Counted from the first letter of the stretch, positions 42,424 through 50,698 are shown. The stretch: 64,000 bases of DNA from Pseudogemmobacter lacusdianii (GCF_030848395.1 NZ_JAVDBT010000011.1:82453-146452), one strand, 5' to 3'. Made by a program: numbers and translations. The notes: generated by a model from the sequence alone, not told the origin.

Positions 42424-42503
42424 TCAGGCCGCATCGCAGGCAAGTGGAAGGGGCGCGTCCAGCTCAGCGGCCGACAGGCGGGCAACCTTATCCAAGCGCG
42501 GCT
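42424..42503 (-). pseudogene. Remnant of an AbiEii-type toxin gene
   Basis: Overlapping the 3' end of the AbiEi-like gene, another frame encodes PRLDKVARLSAAEL, resembling the start of nucleotidyltransferase AbiEii toxins, which usually follow the antitoxin directly. It stops after about 25 codons at 42424 and nothing similar follows. The toxin body is lost. The match is short, so this is tentative. Confidence 0.4.
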
Positions 42504-43132
42504 CCCGCGCCGGACCCTGAAGGTTTTGGGTCGGCAATCGAGAGCAGGGTTGCCCGCATCCACGCGGGCGCCTGCGTTGCGCTCCTGGCGAGAAGCTTTT
42601 TGTCACTGACCGAGAGGTGACTGCTGGCCGCGTGCATCACGTCAGAGGCCCGTGCAGCACCTACATGGCGCAGGGCCTGCACCACGGTTCCGGCCGGGCT
42701 GCCGGGGGCAATCAGATGCTTGGGCGAGGTATGGCGAAGATCGATCACCCGCTTCCCCAGCACAACACGGCGCGAAGGCCCATCCGTCAGCCAACGGCTC
42801 TGCGCCGCGACCTGCGTCGAGAGGCCGAGGGCGTTGGCAGCCTGTGGGCCGTCAATCTGCAGGTTTGATCCTGTTTCGCGAGCAAGAGCTTTCGCCACAT
42901 CGTCGGGCGAAGGACTAAGGACCCCGAACTTCGGATGGGTTTTGGGGAAGTCATAAAGGCCGCGGGCGAGACGCCGGAGGTCTCCGGCCTTCGCCAGTCG
43001 CGACAGGGCCTGATCCACCGCGCCACGGACTGCCAAGTCCAGAAAGTCGCTGGGCGTGAAGACGCTGCCGCGTCCGCTTGCGCGGACACGCTTCATGATC
43101 CGATCGGGAACAGAGGCAGATACAGTCTTCAT
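42488..43132 (-). CDS. AbiEi/DUF6088-type antitoxin, orphan
   Basis: 214 residues. The N-terminal winged helix (SGRGSVFTPSDFLDLAVRG, ALSRLAKAGDLRRLARGLYD) and the RVIDLRHTSPKHL part match the AbiEi/DUF6088 antitoxin family. AbiEi is a DNA-binding repressor of the abiE operon, a type IV toxin-antitoxin system that causes abortive infection. The expected AbiEii partner is absent apart from a short remnant, so this looks like a solitary antitoxin. The start ATG at 43132 is clean. Confidence 0.8.
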   Translation of the reverse strand: MKTVSASVPDRIMKRVRASGRGSVFTPSDFLDLAVRGAVDQALSRLAKAGDLRRLARGLYDFPKTHPKFGVLSPSPDDVAKALARETGSNLQIDGPQAANALGLSTQVAAQSRWLTDGPSRRVVLGKRVIDLRHTSPKHLIAPGSPAGTVVQALRHVGAARASDVMHAASSHLSVSDKKLLARSATQAPAWMRATLLSIADPKPSGSGAGAALG

Positions 43133-43665
43133 GTGTCAGAAAATAGGCTATGTTTTTCTTCCAATCAAGTGTGCGACGTAACGCAACCTGACTCTTGTTC
43201 AGACTGAGATTTTCGCGGTTGCGGACAGGGATGGCGAGCGGTGTGCTCGGCGGGGTGCGAAGGGGGCGAGCTCGGCGCTTGCGCCCTGTGCCAAGGGACT
43301 ATCAGGCATTCGCTGGAAGCCACCCTATTCATCGTCGGCGCGCTGCAGATCTTTGATCTGGCCTGAAACACGTCGACACCCTTGATCAGCGAAGCGCCAA
43401 GGCCAGCGGCAGCGGAGGCATCCCGTCACGGGACACGGCCCCTGTCAGAGCCAAAGCCCCATCCCCGCTTCCATTCGCAAACCTTGGTCCGATCCGTCTC
43501 TTTGAAATCAACCCGCAAGGGGTCGGCTTGACGCTTCGCGTGCCGCCCTCGGGGATTCGGGCAAAAGGCCCGAACGCCCGAGGGTGATTGCAGATCCGGT
43601 CAGACACTTCGGGCGCCTGTCGAGCGGGGGATGGTCCCTCGTCTCCAAAGACAGGAGCCAGTCCC
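43133..43665. other. 533-bp region without a supported gene
   Basis: Open frames here lack protein character. The region must hold the AbiEi promoter on the left and the leader of the 54-residue gene on the right (GGATGGTCCC hairpin-like and AGGAGCC just upstream of 43666). Confidence 0.4.
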
Positions 43666-43830
43666 ATGTCCAAGAAGGATGCCACCGCTTTTGCCGCCAG
43701 CCTGGCCGCCACGCTGATGGTCTCGATCGTCGTGTTTCAGGCCGGCGATGGCAGCCATGCCGCCATGCCCGCCGATGAATATGATGGCGATGAGACGCTC
43801 ATCGCCCTCGAGATCGACCCCTGGCAGTGA
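43666..43830 (+). CDS. Small membrane or exported protein
   Basis: 54 residues (MSKKDATAFAASLAATLMVS…), one hydrophobic segment at about 9-28 and a short acidic tail. Ribosome-binding AGGAG lies 8 nt upstream. Its stop codon begins a strong hairpin (43828-43847). Not recognised; such short genes are frequent in this kind of island. Confidence 0.55.
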   Translation: MSKKDATAFAASLAATLMVSIVVFQAGDGSHAAMPADEYDGDETLIALEIDPWQ

Positions 43831-43847
43831 GGCGCGTAAGCGCCTCA
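43828..43847 (+). terminator. Hairpin on the stop codon of the 54-residue gene
   Basis: TGAGGCGC (43828-43835) and GCGCCTCA (43840-43847) form a perfect 8-bp stem with a GTAA loop, starting on the TGA stop. A similar stop-codon hairpin occurs at 63383-63402. Confidence 0.55.
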
Positions 43848-43954
43848 CCCCCTTTGGGCGGCTTTCGCTGTGCGCCGCGCCGTCCACCCGGGGGGCGCGA
43901 TCACCCGCCTGTGGCGCGCGCCGCGCAACGGTGCCGGGATGAACCCCGGCAGGG

Positions 43955-44049
43955 GAGAGGTCGAGGAGGGATCCGGGAAGGGTGAGCCTTCCGGTCCCTG
44001 AGAGAGCGCCGGTCGGCTTCGCCTGTCCTTTGCTCTCAGGAGACATCCC
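43955..44049 (+). promoter_or_regulatory. Structured leader of the DUF6878-like gene (family copy 3)
   Basis: Box GAGAGGTCGAG (43955-43965). Hairpin 1: CCGGGAAGG (43973-43981)/CCTTCCGG (43987-43994). Hairpin 2: CCTGAGAG (43997-44004)/CTCTCAGG (44033-44040), enclosing AGAGAGCGCCG. The SD AGGAG (44038-44042) overlaps the right arm, so folding would hide it. The ATG is 7 nt downstream. Confidence 0.62.
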
Positions 44050-44535
44050 ATGACCCACGATATCGCAGCATCCCCGGAAGCCAGCCTGGCGGCCACCATG
44101 GCGCAGTTTGATGCCGCGCAACTGGCGCATCATACGCTCAGCACGACCGCAATGGCGCAGAACAAAGAGGCCCTGTTTGCAGCCATGCGCGCCGCCGGGA
44201 TCACCGAGATCATCGTCAGCTTCGACGGTGCTGGCGACAGCGGGCAGATCGAGAATATCGACGCCCGCCGCGGTGACGCCGTTGTGCCAATGCCGGACAC
44301 GGCAATCACGCTCGCGCAGGTCAGCAGGGGCATCAGCGAGATTTCGACCAGCAGCATGTTGCTCTCTGAGGCTGTCGAGACCCTGGCCTATGACTTCCTC
44401 TCCGACAGCCATGGCGGCTGGGAAAACTGCGACGGTGCCTTCGGCGAGTTCCATTTCGACGCCGAGGCCGGGACGATCCTGCTCGACTACAACGAGCGGT
44501 TCACCTCGTCCGAGCAATTCAACCACAGCTTTTGA
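44050..44535 (+). CDS. DUF6878-like hypothetical protein
   Basis: 161 residues, soluble, acidic. The C-terminal half (AVETLAYDFLSDSHGGWENC, DGAFGEFHFDAEAGTILLDY) matches DUF6878 as I remember it. The first half is helical. These proteins occur in plasmid accessory modules; function unknown. The gene is translated from a structured leader and followed closely by the DUF6915-like gene. Confidence 0.68.
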   Translation: MTHDIAASPEASLAATMAQFDAAQLAHHTLSTTAMAQNKEALFAAMRAAGITEIIVSFDGAGDSGQIENIDARRGDAVVPMPDTAITLAQVSRGISEISTSSMLLSEAVETLAYDFLSDSHGGWENCDGAFGEFHFDAEAGTILLDYNERFTSSEQFNHSF

Positions 44536-44546
44536 GGACGGGGAAC

Positions 44547-45116
44547 ATGGCACATCCCTATCATCATGCCCTGTCCTCGGTGAAGAAATGGGGCGGCGTG
44601 GTCGAGGATTACATCGACCTGCACTCCTGGTTCGATGCCTCGAAGCTGATCCTTGCTGACTTCCGGCATCGTGCGCTGCGCCATCATGCCGAGGGCATCT
44701 TCCTCATGGAAACCGTGTTCGGCAAGACGCTGACCCTGTCCTCCGGCCGGGTGATCCCGACCCGTTGGGTGGGCGAGCAACATGTCCGCGAGGATCTCGG
44801 CCACATTCCGAGCTTCGCCGACTGGGCGCGCGCGATCCGCCCTGAACCCTGGATGGGCCGCCCCCAGAAGATCGAGACCGAAGTGGAGCCGTTGCAGACT
44901 GCTCCGACCCGGACACCTGATCCATTTTATCCCCTTCTCGGCCTTTCCCCCGATGTCTCAGGGTTTACGGTCCTGCGCGCCGCGGCTCGGGCCTTCCATC
45001 CCACTATCCGCAGGGATCCCGGCCTCAGGCTCGCCCGGCGGCGGTTCTACCGCCAGATGCTGGCCGCCCATGCGACTGCAGCGCCGCAAGGCTCTCCCAC
45101 GTCCCCAGGCACCTGA
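44547..45116 (+). CDS. DUF6915-like protein with extra C-terminal region
   Basis: 189 residues. The first 110 residues (MAHPYHHALSSVKKWGGVVE, FRHRALRHHAEGIFL, IPTRWVGEQHVREDLG) match DUF6915 as I remember it. The family usually ends about there. The additional 75 residues (DPFYPLLGLSPDVSGFTVLR, arginine-rich helix) look like a helical, J-domain-like or DNA-binding add-on. Function unknown. The ATG follows GAGG. It is 11 nt after the DUF6878-like gene, so they are one operon. Confidence 0.65.
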   Translation: MAHPYHHALSSVKKWGGVVEDYIDLHSWFDASKLILADFRHRALRHHAEGIFLMETVFGKTLTLSSGRVIPTRWVGEQHVREDLGHIPSFADWARAIRPEPWMGRPQKIETEVEPLQTAPTRTPDPFYPLLGLSPDVSGFTVLRAAARAFHPTIRRDPGLRLARRRFYRQMLAAHATAAPQGSPTSPGT

Positions 45117-45145
45117 CCCTTTCCTTCAGTCCAATCCCGACCAGA

Positions 45146-45166
45146 CCCGGCCTCGCGCCGGGCTTT
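45146..45166 (+). terminator. GC hairpin before the 45190 gene
   Basis: CCCGGC (45146-45151), loop CTCGC, GCCGGG (45157-45162), then CTTT. It is a perfect 6-bp stem between the DUF6915-like gene and the next gene; terminator or attenuator. Confidence 0.55.
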
Positions 45167-45189
45167 CCATTTCTGACAAGGAGCCTGTC

Positions 45190-45627
45190 ATGGCCGACTA
45201 TTTCACCCATTTCTCCTGCCTGCTTGATGCGGGCTCGCCTGAGAATGCCGCCAAGGCGATGGCGCTGTTCCACCGCCTGCGCGCTGAAGAGGCGGACGCC
45301 GATGAGCCTGCATTCAACGGCTTCGATCTCGTCCAGCAGGACGGGCAGAGCGGCTCGCAACTCTGGATCCATGATGATGATCAGGGCGATGTTGAGGGCG
45401 TCATTAACTTCGTGCTTCGTCTTGCCGAAGAGCTGAATCTCACCGGCCTCTGGGGGTTCGACTATGCCAATACCTGCTCCCGACCCAGGGTTGAGGCTTT
45501 CGGTGGCGGGGCGCATGTCATCGATCTCGGGGCCCGCAAGAGCATTGGCTGGATCAGCACACATGAATGGCTGAATGCTGTGCTGAATGGCGAGGACATC
45601 GACGTCGTGGAGGCGGTCGCAGGATGA
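45190..45627 (+). CDS. Hypothetical plasmid protein
   Basis: 145 residues, acidic, soluble. Segments such as GLWGFDYANTCSRPRVEAFG and HVIDLGARKSIGWISTHEWL are distinctive but not recognised. It follows AAGGAG. Its stop overlaps the next start (ATGA at 45624), so the two are translationally coupled. Confidence 0.65.
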   Translation: MADYFTHFSCLLDAGSPENAAKAMALFHRLRAEEADADEPAFNGFDLVQQDGQSGSQLWIHDDDQGDVEGVINFVLRLAEELNLTGLWGFDYANTCSRPRVEAFGGGAHVIDLGARKSIGWISTHEWLNAVLNGEDIDVVEAVAG

Positions 45628-46481
45628 ACACCACGGTTCCGATCATACCCGCCTCTCCCTCCCGGTTTCTGCCCGTCGTCGAGTTTGGTCGCAGCGCTGA
45701 TGACCTGCTGGTCGCGCGCGTCGGCGACACCGCCTTTGCCATGGTGCCGACCCGGGCGGGACGGCATTTCCTTGCGACGGGCTGGCGGCTTTCTCGCCCG
45801 TTCGACACTTGGCGGCGCGATGACTTTTACGGTCACTCCGGCGACGTGGCCGACGAGGCCGCGTTCCGGGCGCTGGTCGCCGAGACTGCCGAACACCAGC
45901 GTGAGCGCGCGGCACTCGGGCGGCGTGAGGTTGGTTCGCGGGTCCATACGCCATGGGACGCGTCGCAGGGCGCGACAATCTATGGAGAAGGCGTCCTTTG
46001 CCATTCCACCGCCGGGCATGGCGGATTCCAGCTTGCGCCAGAGCAAAATGCCTGTGTGCATCCGCTGCTGCGTTCCTCCTCCGGGTTCTACGAGGAGGAC
46101 GCTGAATGGGCGGCGGTCGCGCAGGCGCTGCCGGAACTGTTCACAGCCTATGAACGCCGGCTGTCCGATGAGACACTGCGCAATCACTGGCCGGAAGCCT
46201 GGGAGGCCATTCATGGCTGCGCCCTTCAGTCCGGCGAATCCCGGGAGCGGGATCGCCAGATCTTCGAGCGTCAGCACGCTGCAGACTGGATTGTGATCTC
46301 GGCGGTCAGTTCGGATCGCTTTCCCGGTTTCGTGGAAACGACGGCTACGCCGGGAGCGAAGCGTGGCCCGAGCGTCGAGCGCCGGCGCTTCCTCGTTCCG
46401 TCAGTCGAGTATGAACCCGGTTTGTTCGGGTTCGTGGTCGATCCCGCACGGCATCAAGATCTGACCGATGGAACTGGTTGA
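45624..46481 (+). CDS. DUF7007-like hypothetical protein
   Basis: 285 residues. The core (YGEGVLCHSTAGHGGFQLAP, SGFYEEDAEWAAVAQALPEL) matches DUF7007 as I remember it. The N-terminal part is beta-rich and the C-terminus repeats a related beta pattern. These domains accompany plasmid accessory genes of this kind. Function unknown. Confidence 0.68.
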   Translation: MNTTVPIIPASPSRFLPVVEFGRSADDLLVARVGDTAFAMVPTRAGRHFLATGWRLSRPFDTWRRDDFYGHSGDVADEAAFRALVAETAEHQRERAALGRREVGSRVHTPWDASQGATIYGEGVLCHSTAGHGGFQLAPEQNACVHPLLRSSSGFYEEDAEWAAVAQALPELFTAYERRLSDETLRNHWPEAWEAIHGCALQSGESRERDRQIFERQHAADWIVISAVSSDRFPGFVETTATPGAKRGPSVERRRFLVPSVEYEPGLFGFVVDPARHQDLTDGTG

Positions 46482-46526
46482 CCAGCCATACCAACTTTCT
46501 CGGCCGCGCGCGTCTGCTGCGCGGTC

Positions 46527-46610
46527 GAGAGGGAGAGGTGGGGGGCGGGGCAAAGCGACGGGTCATGAGGTGGGAGAGAGGCTTCCGCTGCCTGTCGTGG
46601 AGACACCGCG
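46527..46610 (+). promoter_or_regulatory. Structured leader of the 46611 gene (family copy 4)
   Basis: Box GAGAGGGAGAG (46527-46537), identical to copy 2. Outer stem GACGGG (46557-46562)/CCTGTC (46591-46596) uses one G-U pair. Inner hairpin GGGAG-AGAGG-CTTCC (46572-46586). SD GGAG (46599-46602), 8 nt from the ATG. The layout is the same as copies 1 and 2. Confidence 0.62.
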
Positions 46611-47174
46611 ATGTCCTATTCTGGCTCAACTGCAGGGTTTCGATCCGCCGGGCGGGTGCTGATCAGCCAGGCCCTTGCGCAGCTTCAATTGGCGCAGCGC
46701 TATCCTCTGACCGTAAGCTGTTCCGGCGAGGCGCGCTATCTCGATCCCGAGCTCGAGCAGTGGGCCTTCGAGCGCAGCGTCGATCTCGGCACCTGTGACA
46801 GCCTTGTGGATGCGATGATGCTGGTGTCAACGCGCCTTGGAAGCGGCGAAATTGCCTGTGGCGATGATCCGGCGCTCGGCTTCACGCCGCAGATGATCGC
46901 GGTGCTTGATGCGGAACATGGGTTGGTGCTCGCTGGCGAAGTCTCAAACCGGCACGTGACCTGGTGCCAGCCCGTCGCCAGCGATACTGAAGCGCGGGCG
47001 GTGGTCACCCTGGCCTGCCGCCAGCGGGCTGAAGCGCAGCATCTCACCGATTTGGGCAGACATGCCGAAGCCAGTGGTTTGCGCAGGCAGGCTGCCGCGA
47101 CCGAAGGGCGCCTGGTCGATCCGTTCTGGCGCGATGCTGCACAGCTCGCGCTTCTGCAGCGGAGGGCCGCGTGA
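46611..47174 (+). CDS. Hypothetical plasmid protein
   Basis: 187 residues, soluble, alpha/beta. Notable segments are GRVLISQALAQLQLAQRYPL and FTPQMIAVLDAEHGLVLAG. There are several Cys (VSCSGE, IACGDD, LACRQR), but no motif I can name. The next gene starts by TGATG overlap, so both are coupled. The leader suggests the same control as the ParB-like and DUF932 genes. Confidence 0.62.
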   Translation: MSYSGSTAGFRSAGRVLISQALAQLQLAQRYPLTVSCSGEARYLDPELEQWAFERSVDLGTCDSLVDAMMLVSTRLGSGEIACGDDPALGFTPQMIAVLDAEHGLVLAGEVSNRHVTWCQPVASDTEARAVVTLACRQRAEAQHLTDLGRHAEASGLRRQAAATEGRLVDPFWRDAAQLALLQRRAA

Positions 47175-47815
47175 TGTCTTCGATCATCGAGATCACGGTC
47201 TATCGCTATGACGAGCTGCCGGAGGCCGCCAAAGACAATGCCCGGGGCTGGTATCGTGAAGGTGCCTTTGATCACGACTGGTATGATGCCGTCTATGAGG
47301 ACTTCCAGCGAATTACGGAGATCCTCGGAATTCGTCTCCGGACCCGGACATCCCGGCTGATGGGCGGCGGGATCAGCGAAAGCCCCTGCATCTGGTTCAC
47401 CGGGTTCTGGTCGCAAGGGGATGGGGCGGCGTGGGAGGGAAGCTATTCCTTCAGCAAGGGCGTTTGCTCTGCCATTCGCTCCTACGCGCCAATGGACCGG
47501 GAACTGCATCGGATTGCAGATGCGCTCGTGGCGGTCCAGCGCCGCAACTTCTACCAGTTGCAGGCGGAAGTCCGGCATCGCGGCAGGTATTATCATGCAT
47601 TCACCATGGACATCGCTGTCACGCGCGAAAGCCCGGTCGGTCAGGACTTGACCGACGATGCCGAGAGCACTGTTACGGACCTGCTGCGCGACCTTGCCCG
47701 CTTGCTCTACCGGCAGCTCGAGCAGGAGTACGACTATCTGTCTTCCGATGCTGCGGTCGATGAAGCGGTGCTCACCAATGGCTACACGTTCACGGAAAGC
47801 GGGCGACGGGCCTGA
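47174..47815 (+). CDS. Hypothetical plasmid protein
   Basis: 213 residues. It starts MSSIIEITVYRYDELPEAAK, a pattern seen in phage and plasmid proteins of unknown function. A second segment (RHRGRYYHAFTMDIAVTRES) is beta-rich, and the C-terminus is helical (DLARLLYRQLEQEYDYLSS). No catalytic motif was recognised. The ATG at 47174 shares a base with the previous stop; a GTG at 47171 is possible. Confidence 0.6.
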   Translation: MSSIIEITVYRYDELPEAAKDNARGWYREGAFDHDWYDAVYEDFQRITEILGIRLRTRTSRLMGGGISESPCIWFTGFWSQGDGAAWEGSYSFSKGVCSAIRSYAPMDRELHRIADALVAVQRRNFYQLQAEVRHRGRYYHAFTMDIAVTRESPVGQDLTDDAESTVTDLLRDLARLLYRQLEQEYDYLSSDAAVDEAVLTNGYTFTESGRRA

Positions 47816-47848
47816 TCAACCGGCTGCCAGCCGGGCCGCGATTCAGGC

Positions 47849-48139
47849 TCAGCGATTGCTGTCGATCCACCGGGACAGCAGCTGCCGGTCGCGGAAGCAT
47901 TCGTCCGGGAGGGCACGCCGCCGAAGTCGCGCAAGCCGTTCAGCAAAGGCAACCTGCTTGGATGTAGGTTGGCCATCGTTCAGAGGTTTCAGGCGCGCTT
48001 GAGCTTCGATCCATGTGCTGAGACTGCGGCGATCCTGTTGGACCTCCCAGGGCAGCAGGGTCTTGTTCCGGAGGGCGAGCGAGCGGGCATAGGCGATCTG
48101 GCGCGGTGTCACCGCCAAGGCATGAGGGACAGGTTCCAT
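47849..48139 (-). CDS. Small protein with two topoisomerase-tail-like repeats
   Basis: 96 residues. Two related units of about 37 residues occur: TPRQIAYARSLALRNKTLLP…WIEAQ and TSKQVAFAERLARLRRRALP…WIDSN. The pattern resembles the C-terminal tail repeats of some bacterial DNA topoisomerase III proteins (TxKQ(L/V)AFAxxIA…LP…W/F-IDxN). Here it stands alone. It could bind DNA or a topoisomerase. It is divergent from ArdB. Confidence 0.6.
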   Translation of the reverse strand: MEPVPHALAVTPRQIAYARSLALRNKTLLPWEVQQDRRSLSTWIEAQARLKPLNDGQPTSKQVAFAERLARLRRRALPDECFRDRQLLSRWIDSNR

Positions 48140-48208
48140 CGTGGATCTCCCGTGCTGGGTTGAGCTCCAATATAGAACATATAGGGAACAAAATCAATCG
48201 GCGCCGGG

Positions 48209-48304
48209 GAGAGGCAGAGCGGGGGAGGGAGTTCTGTGAGCCGAGCGGCAGGAAAGAGAGCGCCGCCGGGCTCGAGGTTTTCCCTTTCCGAGGAGTTCGA
48301 TCCC
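48209..48304 (+). promoter_or_regulatory. Structured leader of ardB (family copy 5)
   Basis: Box GAGAGGCAGAG (48209-48219). Stem GGAAAG (48251-48256)/CTTTCC (48284-48289), with AGAGAGCGCCG (48255-48265) overlapping the left arm, the same 11-mer as copy 3. SD GAGGAG (48290-48295) lies directly after the stem, with the ATG at 48305. Confidence 0.55.
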
Positions 48305-48715
48305 ATGAGCACGATGACCACTGTTGCCCGGGCGGCCGAAGAGCGCCGCCCTACCTTTTTACCCGAGCTGTTCGGGCCAACCCGAATGCTTGTCGCCGAG
48401 AACATGGTCTATGCCATGATGGACAGCCTGAGCCCGCTGGACTACGCCGGAGGCCATTGGGACTTCTATGAGCGGGCCGGACGGCCGCTCTTTATGGCCC
48501 CGACCTCGAAAGCGCGCTACCGCATGGCCTGTAGCGGCAACGGCTGGCAGGGCGAGGTATCGGCCGAGGCGGCGGGGATTATCGCAACCCTGTTCGCCTT
48601 CTCGCACCTCTCATTCCACCATGCCTCTGATCAACTGGTCGAGGGCTACGCGCGGCTCTATGAATTTGCGGGCGATCATCCCGAGGCTGCGGAGATATTC
48701 CAGGCCATCGACTGA
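48305..48715 (+). CDS. ardB: ArdB/KlcA-type antirestriction protein
   Basis: 136 residues. The family signature is clear: RRPTFLPELFGPTRMLVAEN, YAMMDSLSPLDYAGGHWDFY, RPLFMAPTS, and the C-terminal HLSFHHASDQLVEGYARLYE. ArdB/KlcA blocks type I restriction in vivo and aids plasmid entry. The start ATG at 48305 is supported by GAGGAG. The structured leader upstream suggests control with other island genes. Confidence 0.88.
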   Translation: MSTMTTVARAAEERRPTFLPELFGPTRMLVAENMVYAMMDSLSPLDYAGGHWDFYERAGRPLFMAPTSKARYRMACSGNGWQGEVSAEAAGIIATLFAFSHLSFHHASDQLVEGYARLYEFAGDHPEAAEIFQAID

Positions 48716-48864
48716 ACCTCTTCCCAGTTCTGTCGGCATGAATTCTTTGAACCATCCGACGCAAGTGTCGGAGGGTATTTATATTTCGCTGGCACCTATC
48801 GCGCTCTCACTCAAGGCTTCTGCTGCCCCTCCGGTGTCGTCTGCTCTGCCATGGCTCTGCTCAC

Positions 48865-48890
48865 TTGCACCAAGATGACATCTGGCTAGC
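48865..48890 (+). repeat. 26-bp dispersed repeat, copy 2
   Basis: TTGCACCAAGATGACATCTGG plus CTAGC. It matches 39604-39629 at most positions. The next bases are the truncated start of the release-factor-like gene, and CTAGCTAGC follows. It may mark one end of a mobile segment. Confidence 0.5.
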
Positions 48891-48895
48891 TAGCC

Positions 48896-49747
48896 GTGTT
48901 CGCGACGGCGGACTCGATCCGCGCCTATCGGCTGGCCAATGATTTGACCTCGATGGTGCAGGTTTCCGACCGTTTCCATTTGAAGCCGCTTTTGCGCGCC
49001 GTCACCTTCCCACATTCCGCTTTCATTCTCGCACTTTCGGAAAACGCCGTCCGCTTTGTCGAGATGCATGCCGATCTTGCGCCGGAGGTGGTGAAGGTGC
49101 CCGATATGCCCAAGGATGCTGCGTCCTCGGCAGGCAAGTCGACCTTGAACGACCGCACCTTCAGCGGTCGCATTCATGGATCCGAAGGACAGAACGTCCG
49201 CCTTCAGCAATATGTCCGCAAGGTTGACGCCGCACTTCGCCAAGTATTGTCTGGTCGCGAGTCCCCGCTGGTTCTTGCCGCCACCGGCAGGCTGGCGTCG
49301 CTCTTCGCCCAGACCTGCTCCTATCCGCATCTTTTGAAGGATACGATCGCCGACAGCCCTGACCAGTTCAGTGAGGCGCAGCTTGCCAATAAGGCCCGAC
49401 CCATCCTCGATAAGGCTTATGCATCCGAAATTTCCGACATCCATGCGCTTTTCGACAAACGTGCCGGGGACAACCGCGCGACGACCGACATGGCGGACGC
49501 CGCGCGGGCGGCAACCTTTGGTGGCATCGACACGCTGCTCATCGATATCGACACCACCGTTCCCGGCTTTGTCGATGATGAAAGCGGGGCGGTCACCTAC
49601 GTCGAGAAAGATGACGCAAAGGCCTATGGTGTTGTCGATGAGATCGCGGCACGTGCGCTGGCGAGCGGCGCCCGTGTCATGGGCGTGCGGCGCGAGGATA
49701 TGCCAGGAAAGGGTGAGCTCGCCGCGGTTCTACGCTATCCAGTCTAG
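48896..49747 (+). pseudogene. Bacterial release-factor-like (baeRF) protein, 5'-truncated
   Basis: 283 residues. The body (DRFHLKPLLRAVTFPHSAFI, DAASSAGKSTLNDRTFSGRI, FGGIDTLLIDIDTTVPGFVD) matches the bacterial archaeo-eukaryotic release factor family, as I remember it, of about 370 residues. The first 85 or so residues are absent; a stop (TAG) lies in frame just upstream, and the frame begins right at the repeat at 48865-48890. The gene was probably cut by insertion or recombination. It may still be translated from GTG 48896. A USP gene follows. Confidence 0.72.
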
Positions 49748-49804
49748 TAACCACGGGAGGAGCCCATACCGCTTGGCTCCTCCCCTCATGTCAGGAGATC
49801 CGGC

Positions 49805-50698
49805 GTGACGATCAAAACAATCATTGCAGCGATCGCCCTCGAAAATGGTGAGCAGCAGGTAGCGCGCCGCGCGATCCGGCTTGCAGTCGACCACGGGGCC
49901 AAGCTCGTGCTGGCTCATGCGATCGAGAGCATTCCGAAATCTGATCCCGATCTTCCGGCTCCAGCCAACGAGGAAGCAATCGCTAACGTGCTGGAGGCAG
50001 AGGCTATCGCATCACTCAAGCAGATGGCCGAGAGTGCGACGGTTCAGACAGAAATCGAGGTCGAATGCGGCAAAGCCGACCAGTTTATCGAGCGTCTGAT
50101 CCGCGACCACGCTGCTGATCTACTTGTCATCGGACCAGGAAAGCCTCAAAATCTGCGCGAAAGAATATTCGGCTCGACCGCCGACCGGGTCGTCCGCGCC
50201 GGGGTATGTCCGATCGTGGTCGTCAAGCGCGCGGCCGACGAGCCATACCACCGTGTGATTGCGGCCATTGATTTTTCCCCAATGTCGTTTGCGGCAGCAC
50301 AGAGCGCTGCGCAAATAGCCCCCTCGGCGAAACTTGAGTTGCTACACTTCCTCGAGATCCCGCTTACGTTCGAGCAGGCCATGCTGAAAGTGGGAACCTC
50401 TCAGGCCGAGCTCGACCAATATCGTCAAGCCAAAGCAAAGATTGCCTACGTAGAATTGCGCTCTATCCGTGCAGATCTCGCTCTGACAGGAAGAATCCGG
50501 GTCGTTCGCGGCGATCCCGCCACGGCGCTGGTGCGGCTGGCGAGGAGCGGAAGAACAGACCTCATCGCGCTTGGCATTCACGGAAAGAGCGCGGTATCCA
50601 AGTTGATTTTGGGCAGTGCCGCGCGCCGCGTGCTCGCGGCTTCATCGTGTGATGTGCTTCTGTCAGGTGGCGCAATTTCGAGGGATTACTCGGCATGA
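49805..50698 (+). CDS. Universal stress protein, tandem two-domain
   Basis: 297 residues forming two USP domains. The first starts MTIKTIIAAIALENGEQQVA, the second at about residue 148 (YHRVIAAIDFSPMSFAAAQS). A nucleotide-binding motif occurs in each: GPGKPQNLRERIFGSTADRV and GIHGKSAVSKLILGSAARRV. Two-domain USPs bind ATP and act in stress or stationary phase. The start is GTG with GGAG nearby. It probably shares a transcript with the truncated gene before it. Confidence 0.88.
   Translation: MTIKTIIAAIALENGEQQVARRAIRLAVDHGAKLVLAHAIESIPKSDPDLPAPANEEAIANVLEAEAIASLKQMAESATVQTEIEVECGKADQFIERLIRDHAADLLVIGPGKPQNLRERIFGSTADRVVRAGVCPIVVVKRAADEPYHRVIAAIDFSPMSFAAAQSAAQIAPSAKLELLHFLEIPLTFEQAMLKVGTSQAELDQYRQAKAKIAYVELRSIRADLALTGRIRVVRGDPATALVRLARSGRTDLIALGIHGKSAVSKLILGSAARRVLAASSCDVLLSGGAISRDYSA

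Noticed and set aside
43386..43712. Minus-strand frame before the 54-residue gene
   Set aside because: It starts inside a plus-strand gene and ends in a promoter region; composition is shadow-like.
46345..46629. Minus-strand frame rich in Arg and Pro
   Set aside because: It covers a DUF7007-like gene and a structured leader; no support.
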